From contig CAYLHF010000027.1 of the NCBI GenBank assembly GCA_964383365.1, positions 1 through 39,741 on the forward strand: DNA of 39,741 bases. The letters are read 5' to 3'. Shown here piece by piece: positions 15,321-24,171 of the stretch. Position 1 is the first letter of the stretch; each line of letters starts with the position of its first letter. The stretch comes from CAYLHF01 sp964383365. GTDB lineage: Bacteria > Bacteroidota > Rhodothermia > Rhodothermales > UBA10348. A model generated the notes under the pieces. That model was given only the letters and a program-made list of their open reading frames with translations. It was not told where the DNA came from and made no database searches. The translations under genes were made by a program, and so were the position numbers.

Positions 15321-17774
15321 ATCGTTGACGATCATATTGTAGACGAACCGACCGTTTCTACAACGAGTCAAATAGGTACGTTTTCCGGCGCGGAATTACG
15401 CATGTTCACTCGAACTGGAATCGTCCCCGGGCCCACTGGTCAATCGCTCGATCTGACTGCGCTGCACCCCGTCGTTCTGCATCCCTATATAGCAGGAAAT
15501 GACTTCGAGACTCCATACCCGCTGATTTTGCAATCAGAATCCGGTGGATTGCGAACGATTAGCCTGTCTGACATGATTCAGTCCGTGTCGGAGGCGCTGG
15601 ATTCTGAAGGCGATCAACTGGAACTGGAAAAGAGAGCGCTGACGACGCTGGAACGGGTATTGAATGAGAGCGTGTCCGGAGACTCTCTGGTTGGACTCAA
15701 GAAAGCCCTTGACCGGGTTGAGTCCCGGTTTCTGAAATCGGCCAACGGGAAAAGGGAGAAAGCAAACGCGTACCGGACGGTTCTTGACATATTCAAGTCT
15801 TCCATTCTTCCGGAGAGTCAGATTGTGCCGTTCTCCCCCAGGGCTATGGCCGAGCTTCTGGCGTGTTACGTCCACGCAGATCTGGATCAACGATCGGCCG
15901 GACTCAGAAAGTCCATCGATTGGTTCATCATTTCGCTCTCGGACTTGATTCGCGTCGAGACCAATGATTCTCCGGCCGGACAGTCCATCGACACATTGAA
16001 GCACATTGTGGGCGGTGCCTACTCGGAAGAATTTGACTTCAATTCGCTCTCCGAGCTTCTGGGAGACGGACCACACGGAGCGCCGCTGGAGGCCGAGAGA
16101 CTCGATCGGATCACGAGTTGCCTCGAGTCGCTCAAGGAACTGAGTCAGAACCTGTTCGGCGAACGAAAGCGTAAGCCGCTGACGAAAATCAATGACGTTC
16201 ATAAGGAAATTCATGCTCGTGTCGAACACTTCACGGATCTCGTTCGTGCTGTAGAAATTGCACGACTCGAAGTCGAGAATCGGTATAGACCCGAAGTGCA
16301 TGACGATCGATTCAGCTCATTTTCTCCCGATTCGATCGAACCCGAATATCGCCAGGCGTTCCCTCCCATTCTGTGCTACCTCAGTGCAACGGGCCGTCCG
16401 CAGGATTTTGCCAAGGTTAATGCCGCCCTGCAGAGTTCCTGGCCGGTTAAACTGATACTGGCGTATGACTCCGTTTTTGAAGAAGATGGGCGACTGAGCG
16501 CCGCGTCCTCACTGGCAGGATCGACGGTATCCACGGCGCGTGTTTTCGTCCAGCAATCCTGTCTTTCCGACGCAGCATTTTTGTCAGAGGGAATTGAGGG
16601 GGCGAGTGCGCATGCCGGGTCTTCGTTGATCAGTATATATGTTGGATCCGATAAGGCTCCTGATTACCTGAATGCCTATCTGCGCTCGGCAATCGCTTCA
16701 GACTCCAGATCGGTACCCGCCTTCCGGTATCATCCCGATCCCGACACCGAGTGGGTCGATCAGTTCTCCGGAAACGGAAATGAACAGCCTGAAAAGGATT
16801 GGCCAGTTGCCAAAGTAAACCTTGCGGGCAATACGACGCCGTCCGAGGTGGACGCTGAACCGGGTGGCGATTCTGAACGGTCCGACTCCGGGCGTCAGGG
16901 TGCAGCCATGGAGTTAGCCTTTTCCGCTGCCGACGCGCTCGTCTGCGATACCAGGTTTACCCATCATTTTCTTCCGTTCCGCCTGTCAGAGCCCGAAGAG
17001 AATACGTATCCAATTACGGACTATCTGGCGCTCGACGCCGATAAGAAATACGAGTCCATCCCTTTCATCTGGCTGGAAGATGTTGAAGGGCAACGTATCC
17101 AGTGTGCCGTATCGCCGCGAGTAGTAGAGATCACGCAAACCATCCGGTCTCGGTGGAAAATGATCCAGGAGTGGTCCGGAATTCGAAGTTCCATCGCGAC
17201 CAGAGCCGTCGATATAGCCGAAACAGCGAGTCATGAAATTCAGAAAAAAGCAATTCAGGACGTCACAGAAGAATATGAGGACCGGCTCTCGGCAACGACC
17301 GAATCGATGGCGCGTGAGATCGTAGACAATATTGCTCGGGGGCTCCTGGGGATTTCGTCGGCGAGCCTTTCGACGCTTCGAGTCGTTGCTAAAGCCAATA
17401 CAGATCCAGTTTCGACGGCTGTGGGTTCCGGACCCGTCGGCTCGGAAGAAGTACACGTATCAGACGAGCATGCGGATGCTGCGCCAGTCGCCGACGCCGA
17501 CGATGAAGACGACATCGCACTACCACTCGACGACGCCTATATCGATACGCCGCTCTGTACGACATGCAATGAATGCACGGATCTGAACAGCCTCATTTTC
17601 GCGTACAACGGTGATAAACAAGCCACCGTGAAAGACGCGAGTGCCGGTCCATTCAGCGATATTGTGAAAGCCGCAGAAAATTGTCCGGTCAGAATCATAC
17701 ACCCCGGGAAACCCGTCAACCGGGACGAGAAGGGTGTGGACGAATGGATCGAACGGTCAAAACCATTTCTCTGA
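15312..17774 (+). CDS. Large uncharacterised protein with a C-terminal ferredoxin domain, partial homolog of the second large PFOR-like protein
   Basis: This 820-residue soluble protein has no known function. Residues about 70-340 are mostly helical. Residues about 365-600 contain a block starting WPVKLILAYD (377) and another starting RFTHHF (548). Both blocks resemble segments of the 1,380-residue protein encoded two genes downstream (VKVLLISGG at 1128, RFKHCF at 1247) and look like a degenerate C-terminal PFOR domain. A helical or coiled segment (about 620-690) and an acidic linker lead to a single-cluster ferredoxin domain with C749, C752, C755 (CTTCNEC) and C791 (NCPV). No TPP motif is visible. 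Sitting between korB and rnfB, it is a candidate electron carrier or scaffold from KorAB to Rnf. Database entries may call it ferredoxin; that describes only the tail. Confidence 0.85.
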   Translation: MTEIVDDHIVDEPTVSTTSQIGTFSGAELRMFTRTGIVPGPTGQSLDLTALHPVVLHPYIAGNDFETPYPLILQSESGGLRTISLSDMIQSVSEALDSEGDQLELEKRALTTLERVLNESVSGDSLVGLKKALDRVESRFLKSANGKREKANAYRTVLDIFKSSILPESQIVPFSPRAMAELLACYVHADLDQRSAGLRKSIDWFIISLSDLIRVETNDSPAGQSIDTLKHIVGGAYSEEFDFNSLSELLGDGPHGAPLEAERLDRITSCLESLKELSQNLFGERKRKPLTKINDVHKEIHARVEHFTDLVRAVEIARLEVENRYRPEVHDDRFSSFSPDSIEPEYRQAFPPILCYLSATGRPQDFAKVNAALQSSWPVKLILAYDSVFEEDGRLSAASSLAGSTVSTARVFVQQSCLSDAAFLSEGIEGASAHAGSSLISIYVGSDKAPDYLNAYLRSAIASDSRSVPAFRYHPDPDTEWVDQFSGNGNEQPEKDWPVAKVNLAGNTTPSEVDAEPGGDSERSDSGRQGAAMELAFSAADALVCDTRFTHHFLPFRLSEPEENTYPITDYLALDADKKYESIPFIWLEDVEGQRIQCAVSPRVVEITQTIRSRWKMIQEWSGIRSSIATRAVDIAETASHEIQKKAIQDVTEEYEDRLSATTESMAREIVDNIARGLLGISSASLSTLRVVAKANTDPVSTAVGSGPVGSEEVHVSDEHADAAPVADADDEDDIALPLDDAYIDTPLCTTCNECTDLNSLIFAYNGDKQATVKDASAGPFSDIVKAAENCPVRIIHPGKPVNRDEKGVDEWIERSKPFL

Positions 17775-17777
17775 GAT

Positions 17778-18662
17778 ATGGGGCCTGTCACAGCCATAGC
17801 ATACCTGGCCGGGCTGTGCGTCACACTCGCAGCCATCCTGGCAATAGCCCAACGAAGCCTCTACGTCTGGGAAGACCCGCGAATCGACGCGGTTTCTGAT
17901 ATGTTGCCAGGGGCGAACTGTGGTGCCTGTGGTCAGCCCGGTTGCCGGGCGTTCGCCGAGCAAGTCGTCGACGGCACGTTGCAACCAGGTCAGTGCCCGG
18001 TCGGTGGCGCTGAGACCGCTACTACGGTAGCATCGTATCTGGGTGTGGATGCCGGTAGCACGGAGCGATTGGTCGCCCGACTCTTGTGCGCTGGAGGATC
18101 GGATGTATCCGAGCAGTTCGGATCGTATGAAGGGTATTCATCCTGCCGCGCCGCTGCCACGATTGCCGGTGGCGCCAAGGGCTGCACGTATGGCTGCCTG
18201 GGATTGGCGGACTGCGAAGTTTCGTGTACGTTCGACGCCATTCGTATGTCAGATAATGGACTTCCCGTGGTCGATTTCGATACCTGTACGGGGTGCGGAG
18301 ACTGCGTCGACGCCTGTCCGAAGGATCTCTTCAAGATGATCCCCGCCCGACGGAAGTTGATCGTTCAGTGTCGGTCCCTGCTCGAAGGCGAACCCGCCCT
18401 GGATGTCTGTCGTGTAGCCTGTACGGGATGTGGTATCTGTGTCGCCGATGCACCTGAAGAGCTGATGCATATGGCCTTCTCGCTTCCTGTAGTTGACCCC
18501 GGGAAGACTGAACTGGAGACTCCGCTGGCCACGTATCGGTGTCCCACGAGCGCTATTGCCTGGGTCGAAAAACAACAGTTTCCGACACTTCATCTGGCCA
18601 CTTTCGACCGGAAACCGACCGATGTCGACCTGGAATCCTCGAAACCGGAATTACTGGCATGA
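17778..18662 (+). CDS. rnfB: Rnf electron transport complex subunit B, multi-cluster type
   Basis: RnfB receives electrons from ferredoxin and passes them into the Rnf ion-pumping complex. This is the long form, with 294 residues. An N-terminal membrane anchor (residues 3-25) is followed by the [4Fe-4S] motif C48-C51-C56-C73 (ANCGACGQPGC). A further Cys-rich domain has C135, C139, C145 and C149, then a canonical ferredoxin motif C169-C172-C175-C179. The last motif is odd: C214, C217 and C220 (CTGCGIC) run into VADAPEE where a fourth Cys is expected. The only CP partner is C254 (RCPTSAI), 33 residues on. Either the loop is long or the cluster is altered. It starts three bases after the upstream stop, and its own stop overlaps the next ATG as ATGA. 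Confidence 0.93.
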   Translation: MGPVTAIAYLAGLCVTLAAILAIAQRSLYVWEDPRIDAVSDMLPGANCGACGQPGCRAFAEQVVDGTLQPGQCPVGGAETATTVASYLGVDAGSTERLVARLLCAGGSDVSEQFGSYEGYSSCRAAATIAGGAKGCTYGCLGLADCEVSCTFDAIRMSDNGLPVVDFDTCTGCGDCVDACPKDLFKMIPARRKLIVQCRSLLEGEPALDVCRVACTGCGICVADAPEELMHMAFSLPVVDPGKTELETPLATYRCPTSAIAWVEKQQFPTLHLATFDRKPTDVDLESSKPELLA

Positions 18663-21600
18663 TGTCAAAGAAAAATATGGTTCGCGGTAACCCGGAAAGA
18701 GAGGGCGAATCACGCCGAATTATGTCCGGCGCTGAAGCGGTATTACGATCACTCTCTCATTATTCGGAATCGGTCGTAGTCGTCTCTGACACGATGATGA
18801 ACGGTGTCTCCCTCCGGATTCCAGCGATCGAAGAAAAGATCTGCTATCGGGAGCGTGCGGCCGGATCAGTCGCCTACGCCGGTGGTCTCGCCGCCACCGG
18901 GCAGACGGCGAGTGTATTTATCGAGTCGAATCGACTCGAGGGTCTTACCGCACAACTTCAATCGGCTACCACGCGGCAGGTCCCGTTGGTGGTCGTGATT
19001 TCACCGTCACTCTCGACTGCAACGAGTCTACATCAGTCGGGAGCGCTTCGCGTGATGTCAATTGCCCATGATTCGAGGTGTCCGACCCTTGTCGCGTCAA
19101 CGAGTCAGCATCTCGTGGACTCGATCGCGGTAGCTACCATTCTGAGCAGAGAGGCGTTGTTTCCCGTCGTTGTGATTGCGGAGGGAAGAGAGACAATCTG
19201 GTCCATCCAGCCTGTCGATCTCCCGTCCGTCGCCGCAGACACCGCCGCGTTCAGCCATGCAGATGCTGAAACCGCCGGCCCGCTGTCGACCTATCGACGA
19301 CGCCTCTTCGGAGAGGAGCCGGCCATCTGGGTCGACCCGGTCAATCCACTTGCGATCGGAGTCGACCTGTCGGACGATCTGGCCCTGAAAGTACGGGCTG
19401 GTCGAGACGTTTTTCTGCAGCGACATACGGCCTCTGTACTCGACCGGGTGTGTGATGATTTTTCTCGTCGGACCGGAAGAGACTATCGGCGCCTGCACGT
19501 CACCGGTCCGGATTCTGCCGAGGTTGTTCTCATCGCTGCCGGAGCGGTCGCCGGACAGGCGGAACGCCTGGTCGGCGACCGCTCAATGAAGAAAAACCGA
19601 ATAAAAGTAGTCCGTCTTGCGTGCATACGTCCATTTTCAGATTCCGATCTGATTGAGGCCGTCGGAAAAGCCAGACACGTCGGTGTATTCGTTTCGTCCT
19701 CGGAGTCCGGACTGGACGAGTTGGATCTGGTTCGAACGGTACGGTCGGCCCTCCTCGATTCTCCACCGGGACCCCTGTCCGGTCGGAAAGGAAAGAAAAC
19801 CATTCCCTCTCGACGGGTCGTCGTACCCGTTCTCTATGCAGCCGGCTGGCAGCCCACTTCCGGGATCCTGGCGACGCTCGTACAGCGACTTTCGTCGACC
19901 AATCGAGAGTCACGTCCGTTTGTTGTAGGCACCAGCCTTTCAGCCTCCGATGTTCGAGCACCCGAGATTGAACGTATCCGTCAACACTTAGCAGCTGACG
20001 GTATCGACTTTGCGTCAATGGAAGTGCTCGACAAGAATGCTGCACCAACATCAGCGCAGGTCATCACCGTTACCGATTCGGGCGATGAATCATGGACGCT
20101 TCTTGAAGGTCTTTCTACAGTATTGGCCCGAACCGGGAAGACGCTCCTGCAGGCCGGGTTTCATCCGATTTCGGATGCATCCCGTCATCCCGTCGTCGGA
20201 TGCGTGTCGTGGGAACAGACGGAACAGTCAACGTGCACCGTTATCACCACCAACTCGTCTTTACTCAACTCCCTGGATGTTCACAACATTCTCCCAGCAC
20301 GGTGCAGAAAACTTCTACTGACCAGTTCAGAGGCCGATCCGGGCGACCATACAGATTCTTATTCTGCACATGACGAAGGACCACTGGAGACCTTTTTATC
20401 ATCTGTTGACGGAAAGCTGACGGACATTTCCGATCCCTGTGAACGATCCGGTGACTCCCGGGAACGAGTTGGAAAGACCCCGTTCGGGAAACCTGAAGAT
20501 CTACCCCCTCTCGACATCGTCGAGCAACCCGAGGGGGGTACCCCTGTTGCCGATCTGGACAGATTCTGGAAGACCACCGGGTACCTGTATCGCGCTAATC
20601 GAACAAAAGACGTACCGGCAGATCCCTTCTTGACCTCCACCACGCTTCCGGCGAGAGCCGGAGCCCTGACGACCCACACGGCAGAGTCAGACCATTTTCC
20701 TTCCGTTCTTACCGAAAATTGCTCGGGGTGTGGATGCTGTTGGACCGTTTGCCCCGAGTCCGCGATCGTCTCCCGAGTGTTCACGGTAGAACAGCTCTTC
20801 GATTCGGCATTGAAGCGTGCTCAGGATTCGGGTCACGCCTTCGTACAGGTCCCGCGGTTCAAGCCCGCTCTGATCAAGACGATGCACCGCATTGTCGTCC
20901 GGGATGACCTCATTCAATACTCGCGGGTGGGCGACCTGATGACCGAGGCATTCACTCAGATGCTTGACAAAGCCGGCCTGGACGAAGAAAAGCGAGCACT
21001 TCTGGTGGTCGAACGTGACTGGATGCTTGCCTGCTCCGAAGCGATTCAAACGATCCGGACGGTCACGTATTTCCTGGATGCGGAGTCCCGGAAAAAAGGA
21101 AGTGGTCAGCTACTCTCTCTCGCTGTCGATCCGGCTGCGTGCACGGCCTGTGGACTGTGCTATGCCTCGTGCGGCGACGACGCGCTGGAGTCAGGGAGTC
21201 TGGATCGACACGATCCGGAGCGTTTATTCTCTTCGGTATGTGACCTCAGGACGGATGATATCACGCTGGACTCGATAGCGGATCTCCAGCATGAGATGCC
21301 CCATTCCCTCTTGCTCACGGGGCCTACCCCGGACCGGGTGTTCCGGGCAGGTGGCGCTGACATCGGCAATCTGAATCGGACGGTCCTCCGGTTATTCCTG
21401 GAAGCGCAGCAGGCCCATTCGTCCTGCACTCTGGGTCAGTTGAGCGCAGGCCTCGCCTCCATGATCGCCGATATCGAGAAACGTATTCAGAAGAAGGTTC
21501 AAGATGCCGTTGAAATCAATGATTTCGAAGCGTTCTCACGGTCATTGACCTCCACCGATCAGGCGCTCGATACCGATCGATTGACCCGGCTCGCGATTCG

Positions 21601-22801
21601 CGCCTCAGGAATCAATAGATCGGAGGACCTGCTGACGGATCTGGCCCGGGACAGAGACATCCTCTCTTCCTGGCTGAAGCGACTCACACCGTCCGACAAC
21701 ATCCAGCGTCTCCCTCATATGGCACTGATCATGGCAGCCTCGGAGCGCTCCTTCGGGCTGGCGCCGTATCCGATCAATCCGTTTGCCATGCCCACCGTCC
21801 ACTCCGACTACGCGCACGTTCCTGAACTCGCTGCCGGGCTCGATGACGGGCTTACTGCCAGGTATCGTGAAATTCAGCATCTATTGAATAGGGCCGGACA
21901 GATCATAAAGGGGGTATTCGACCCGAGTTCGATACCGACAGCGAACGCTGAAGACAAAGACGTAAATGCACCCGCCGTCCTGATCGTCACCGATCATATG
22001 GAATCTGATCTCGTCAACCTTCTCTGCAGCGGAAGACATGTAAAAGTACTGCTGATCTCCGGTGGACCGACGCCTGATCGACGTCGTCCCGATCCGCTAC
22101 GACTCGCACTACCGGTCAGCAATCTGTGGATTCACCAAATGACGGCTGCTGATTCCAATGCACTCTTTTCGGCGTTTGTCGAAGGCCTCGCCCACGACGG
22201 TCCTGTACTTTTCCATGTTTACGCACCGGATCCTGTGAGGGACGGAGTTGCGCTTGATTCCGCTCTCCAGGTGGCAGCACTGGCGCAGACGAGCGGTGTA
22301 TTTCCAGAACTTCGCCGCGTACCTGGGACACCCATCGAAATATGCTCGGAAGTGCAGCCTGACACCCGTCCGGCAGATTGGCTCCTGGCACAGACTCGAT
22401 TCAAGCATTGTTTCCGATTCATTCCGAGGCGCGAATGGTCGGGAGATCAAATTCCGATAGCAGAGTGGACGAAACTCTCCCCGGAAAAAAGAGACGGCAA
22501 GATCGCCTTCGCAGAGCGTAGTGATGCTGGTGGAACGGAAGACGCACGCGGTCGAGTGTCACGATTTGCCCTCAAACCGGCCGCCATTACGTTCACCTTG
22601 GACTGCGAACGATCATTTGACGAGTGGACTGAACTCGCCTCGACCCGCGTAACGGAGAGGTCGCCGGATATAGTACCTCCCGTGAAGGCGGCTCCGCCAT
22701 CCCGAATTGATACGGGTGCTTCCTCAACAGTCGATACCAGTGCGCTGCAAACGCTTTCCGATCGACTCCTGGAACTGAGTGGTTTCGGTGGGGATTCGTG
22801 A
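18659..22801 (+). CDS. Giant degenerate PFOR-like iron-sulfur protein of the rnf operon
   Basis: The start is ATG 18659, which overlaps the rnfB stop; the frame is open further up, but that part lies inside rnfB. The protein has 1,380 residues in a pyruvate:ferredoxin oxidoreductase-like order. There is a PYR-type domain (about 20-210, with YRERAAGSVAYAGG at 63-76) and a domain II-like part (about 290-425). A gamma-like part (about 475-570) precedes two full [4Fe-4S] motifs, C688-C691-C694-C698 and C828-C831-C834-C838. A long C-terminal half (about 870-1300) takes the place of the TPP domain. The YPITP substrate motif is replaced by VSDTMMN, and no GDG...N TPP motif was found in the C-terminal half. 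Blocks at 1128 and 1247 match the 820-residue protein. It is probably non-catalytic and an electron-transfer scaffold; this is inference. The stop overlaps the rnfC GTG start. Confidence 0.85.
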   Translation: MMSKKNMVRGNPEREGESRRIMSGAEAVLRSLSHYSESVVVVSDTMMNGVSLRIPAIEEKICYRERAAGSVAYAGGLAATGQTASVFIESNRLEGLTAQLQSATTRQVPLVVVISPSLSTATSLHQSGALRVMSIAHDSRCPTLVASTSQHLVDSIAVATILSREALFPVVVIAEGRETIWSIQPVDLPSVAADTAAFSHADAETAGPLSTYRRRLFGEEPAIWVDPVNPLAIGVDLSDDLALKVRAGRDVFLQRHTASVLDRVCDDFSRRTGRDYRRLHVTGPDSAEVVLIAAGAVAGQAERLVGDRSMKKNRIKVVRLACIRPFSDSDLIEAVGKARHVGVFVSSSESGLDELDLVRTVRSALLDSPPGPLSGRKGKKTIPSRRVVVPVLYAAGWQPTSGILATLVQRLSSTNRESRPFVVGTSLSASDVRAPEIERIRQHLAADGIDFASMEVLDKNAAPTSAQVITVTDSGDESWTLLEGLSTVLARTGKTLLQAGFHPISDASRHPVVGCVSWEQTEQSTCTVITTNSSLLNSLDVHNILPARCRKLLLTSSEADPGDHTDSYSAHDEGPLETFLSSVDGKLTDISDPCERSGDSRERVGKTPFGKPEDLPPLDIVEQPEGGTPVADLDRFWKTTGYLYRANRTKDVPADPFLTSTTLPARAGALTTHTAESDHFPSVLTENCSGCGCCWTVCPESAIVSRVFTVEQLFDSALKRAQDSGHAFVQVPRFKPALIKTMHRIVVRDDLIQYSRVGDLMTEAFTQMLDKAGLDEEKRALLVVERDWMLACSEAIQTIRTVTYFLDAESRKKGSGQLLSLAVDPAACTACGLCYASCGDDALESGSLDRHDPERLFSSVCDLRTDDITLDSIADLQHEMPHSLLLTGPTPDRVFRAGGADIGNLNRTVLRLFLEAQQAHSSCTLGQLSAGLASMIADIEKRIQKKVQDAVEINDFEAFSRSLTSTDQALDTDRLTRLAIRASGINRSEDLLTDLARDRDILSSWLKRLTPSDNIQRLPHMALIMAASERSFGLAPYPINPFAMPTVHSDYAHVPELAAGLDDGLTARYREIQHLLNRAGQIIKGVFDPSSIPTANAEDKDVNAPAVLIVTDHMESDLVNLLCSGRHVKVLLISGGPTPDRRRPDPLRLALPVSNLWIHQMTAADSNALFSAFVEGLAHDGPVLFHVYAPDPVRDGVALDSALQVAALAQTSGVFPELRRVPGTPIEICSEVQPDTRPADWLLAQTRFKHCFRFIPRREWSGDQIPIAEWTKLSPEKRDGKIAFAERSDAGGTEDARGRVSRFALKPAAITFTLDCERSFDEWTELASTRVTERSPDIVPPVKAAPPSRIDTGASSTVDTSALQTLSDRLLELSGFGGDS

Positions 22802-24171
22802 GTAGTGGCACGAATCATACCGTCCGTTCCTTTCGCAACGGTATCCACCCGGGGGATTTCAAACACCTTACGAGGGAACTCGCCATTGAGCGACTACCCT
22901 TCCCGGTCGATGTGGTCCTGCCTGTCAGCCAGCATCTTGGTGCCCCCTCCATTCCTACCGTCTCGGTAGGCGAATACGTGTACCGGGGACAGTGTATCGG
23001 CGATGCGGGTGGATTTGTCTCGTCTCCGCTGCACGCGTCCGTGACGGGACGGGTCCGGGAAATTGAACTCCACCATCATCCGTCAGGCAAAATGGTTGAA
23101 TCGGTCGTCATCGAGACCGATTCGCACTCTGCCCAGGCGCTCTTCGGAGAGAAGAGATACGAATGGTCGGCCCTGGATCCGAAAGAATTAGTCAATCTGA
23201 TCGGAAGTGCGGGGTTTGTTGGTCTGGGTGGAGCCGCATTTCCGACCCACGTGAAACTCAGCATCCCGGAAGGAAAACAGGTTCGATTCCTGATTGTCAA
23301 CGCGGCCGAGTGTGAACCGTATTTAAACAGCGACTACCGCATCTTGCGTGAACATCGAGAGGCCATTTTCGAGGGTATCCGCGTCTGCATGAGGGCCCTC
23401 GGAGCCGAACGGTGCTACATCGGAACGGAAATTAACAAGAAGGATGCGGCCGACGATCTGCGAGCCTCCATTCCAACCGATCTTCCGTGCGAAATCATCG
23501 ACCTCCAGACGAAATACCCGCAGGGAGCTGAAAAGATGCTGATCGATGCGGTACTTAGAGAGGAAGTCCCGTCCGGGAAGTTGCCGATTGATGTCCACGT
23601 CGTCGTCAATAATGTCGGAACGATCGCAGGCATTGGTGCCTTCTTTCTTTACGGACAGCCCCTCGTCGAGCGTGTCGTTACGATTACCGGACCCGGCATC
23701 CGGCGTCCTGCCAATCTGATGGTTCCGATTGGAACGCGGCTTAGTGATGTCATCGCACACTGCGGAGGTATCACCGACGATACGCGGCAGATCCTGTTTG
23801 GCGGCCCGATGATGGGAACGGCTCAACGATTCCTGGATGTACCGATCATGAAAGGCACGTCTGGAATCCTCTTTCTGACAGAAGAAAAAGTGGTAGATCG
23901 ACACGAGTATCCATGTATTCGATGCCAAAAATGCATCGATGCCTGTCCGGTCTATCTGAATCCAAGCCGCCTCGGAGCACTGGCCCAGGCCCGGCTCTAC
24001 GAGGACATGATGGACTACCACATCATGGACTGCATGGAATGCGCGTCGTGTTCGTTCGTATGCCCATCCAATATTCCGCTGGTCCAGCGATTCCGGGTGG
24101 CCAAAGGGTTGCTGAGGGAACAGGCGGCCCGCGAGAAGGCGGCAAGAGAGTTGGAGGCGTCGACGGCATGA
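22798..24171 (+). CDS. rnfC: Rnf electron transport complex subunit C
   Basis: RnfC is the peripheral NADH/FMN-binding subunit that exchanges electrons with NAD+. The protein has 457 residues. It begins with the barrel-sandwich segment (PVSQHLGAPSIPTVSVGEYVYRGQCIGDAGGFVSSPLHASVTG). Next comes the nucleotide/FMN domain with GLGGAAFPTHVKL and VNAAECEPYLNSDY, then an SLBB domain (TITGPGIRRPANLMVPIGT). Two ferredoxin motifs close the protein, CIRCQKCIDACP and CMECASCSFVCP. All hallmark parts are present at normal length. The GTG start at 22798 overlaps the upstream stop as GTGA. The rnfD ATG overlaps its stop as ATGA. The order C-D-G-E-A matches other rnf operons. Confidence 0.96.
   Translation: MSSGTNHTVRSFRNGIHPGDFKHLTRELAIERLPFPVDVVLPVSQHLGAPSIPTVSVGEYVYRGQCIGDAGGFVSSPLHASVTGRVREIELHHHPSGKMVESVVIETDSHSAQALFGEKRYEWSALDPKELVNLIGSAGFVGLGGAAFPTHVKLSIPEGKQVRFLIVNAAECEPYLNSDYRILREHREAIFEGIRVCMRALGAERCYIGTEINKKDAADDLRASIPTDLPCEIIDLQTKYPQGAEKMLIDAVLREEVPSGKLPIDVHVVVNNVGTIAGIGAFFLYGQPLVERVVTITGPGIRRPANLMVPIGTRLSDVIAHCGGITDDTRQILFGGPMMGTAQRFLDVPIMKGTSGILFLTEEKVVDRHEYPCIRCQKCIDACPVYLNPSRLGALAQARLYEDMMDYHIMDCMECASCSFVCPSNIPLVQRFRVAKGLLREQAAREKAARELEASTA

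Noticed and set aside
18539..18658. A start of the giant PFOR-like gene at 18539
   Set aside because: These 40 codons lie within rnfB in another frame; ATG 18659 overlaps the rnfB stop as ATGA, like other junctions in this operon.
22798..24171. Reading the Rnf genes as Na+-NQR (nqr)
   Set aside because: RnfB and RnfC with their ferredoxin motifs are present, the gene order is B...C-D-G-E-A, and no nqrF-type FAD/[2Fe-2S] reductase is seen.
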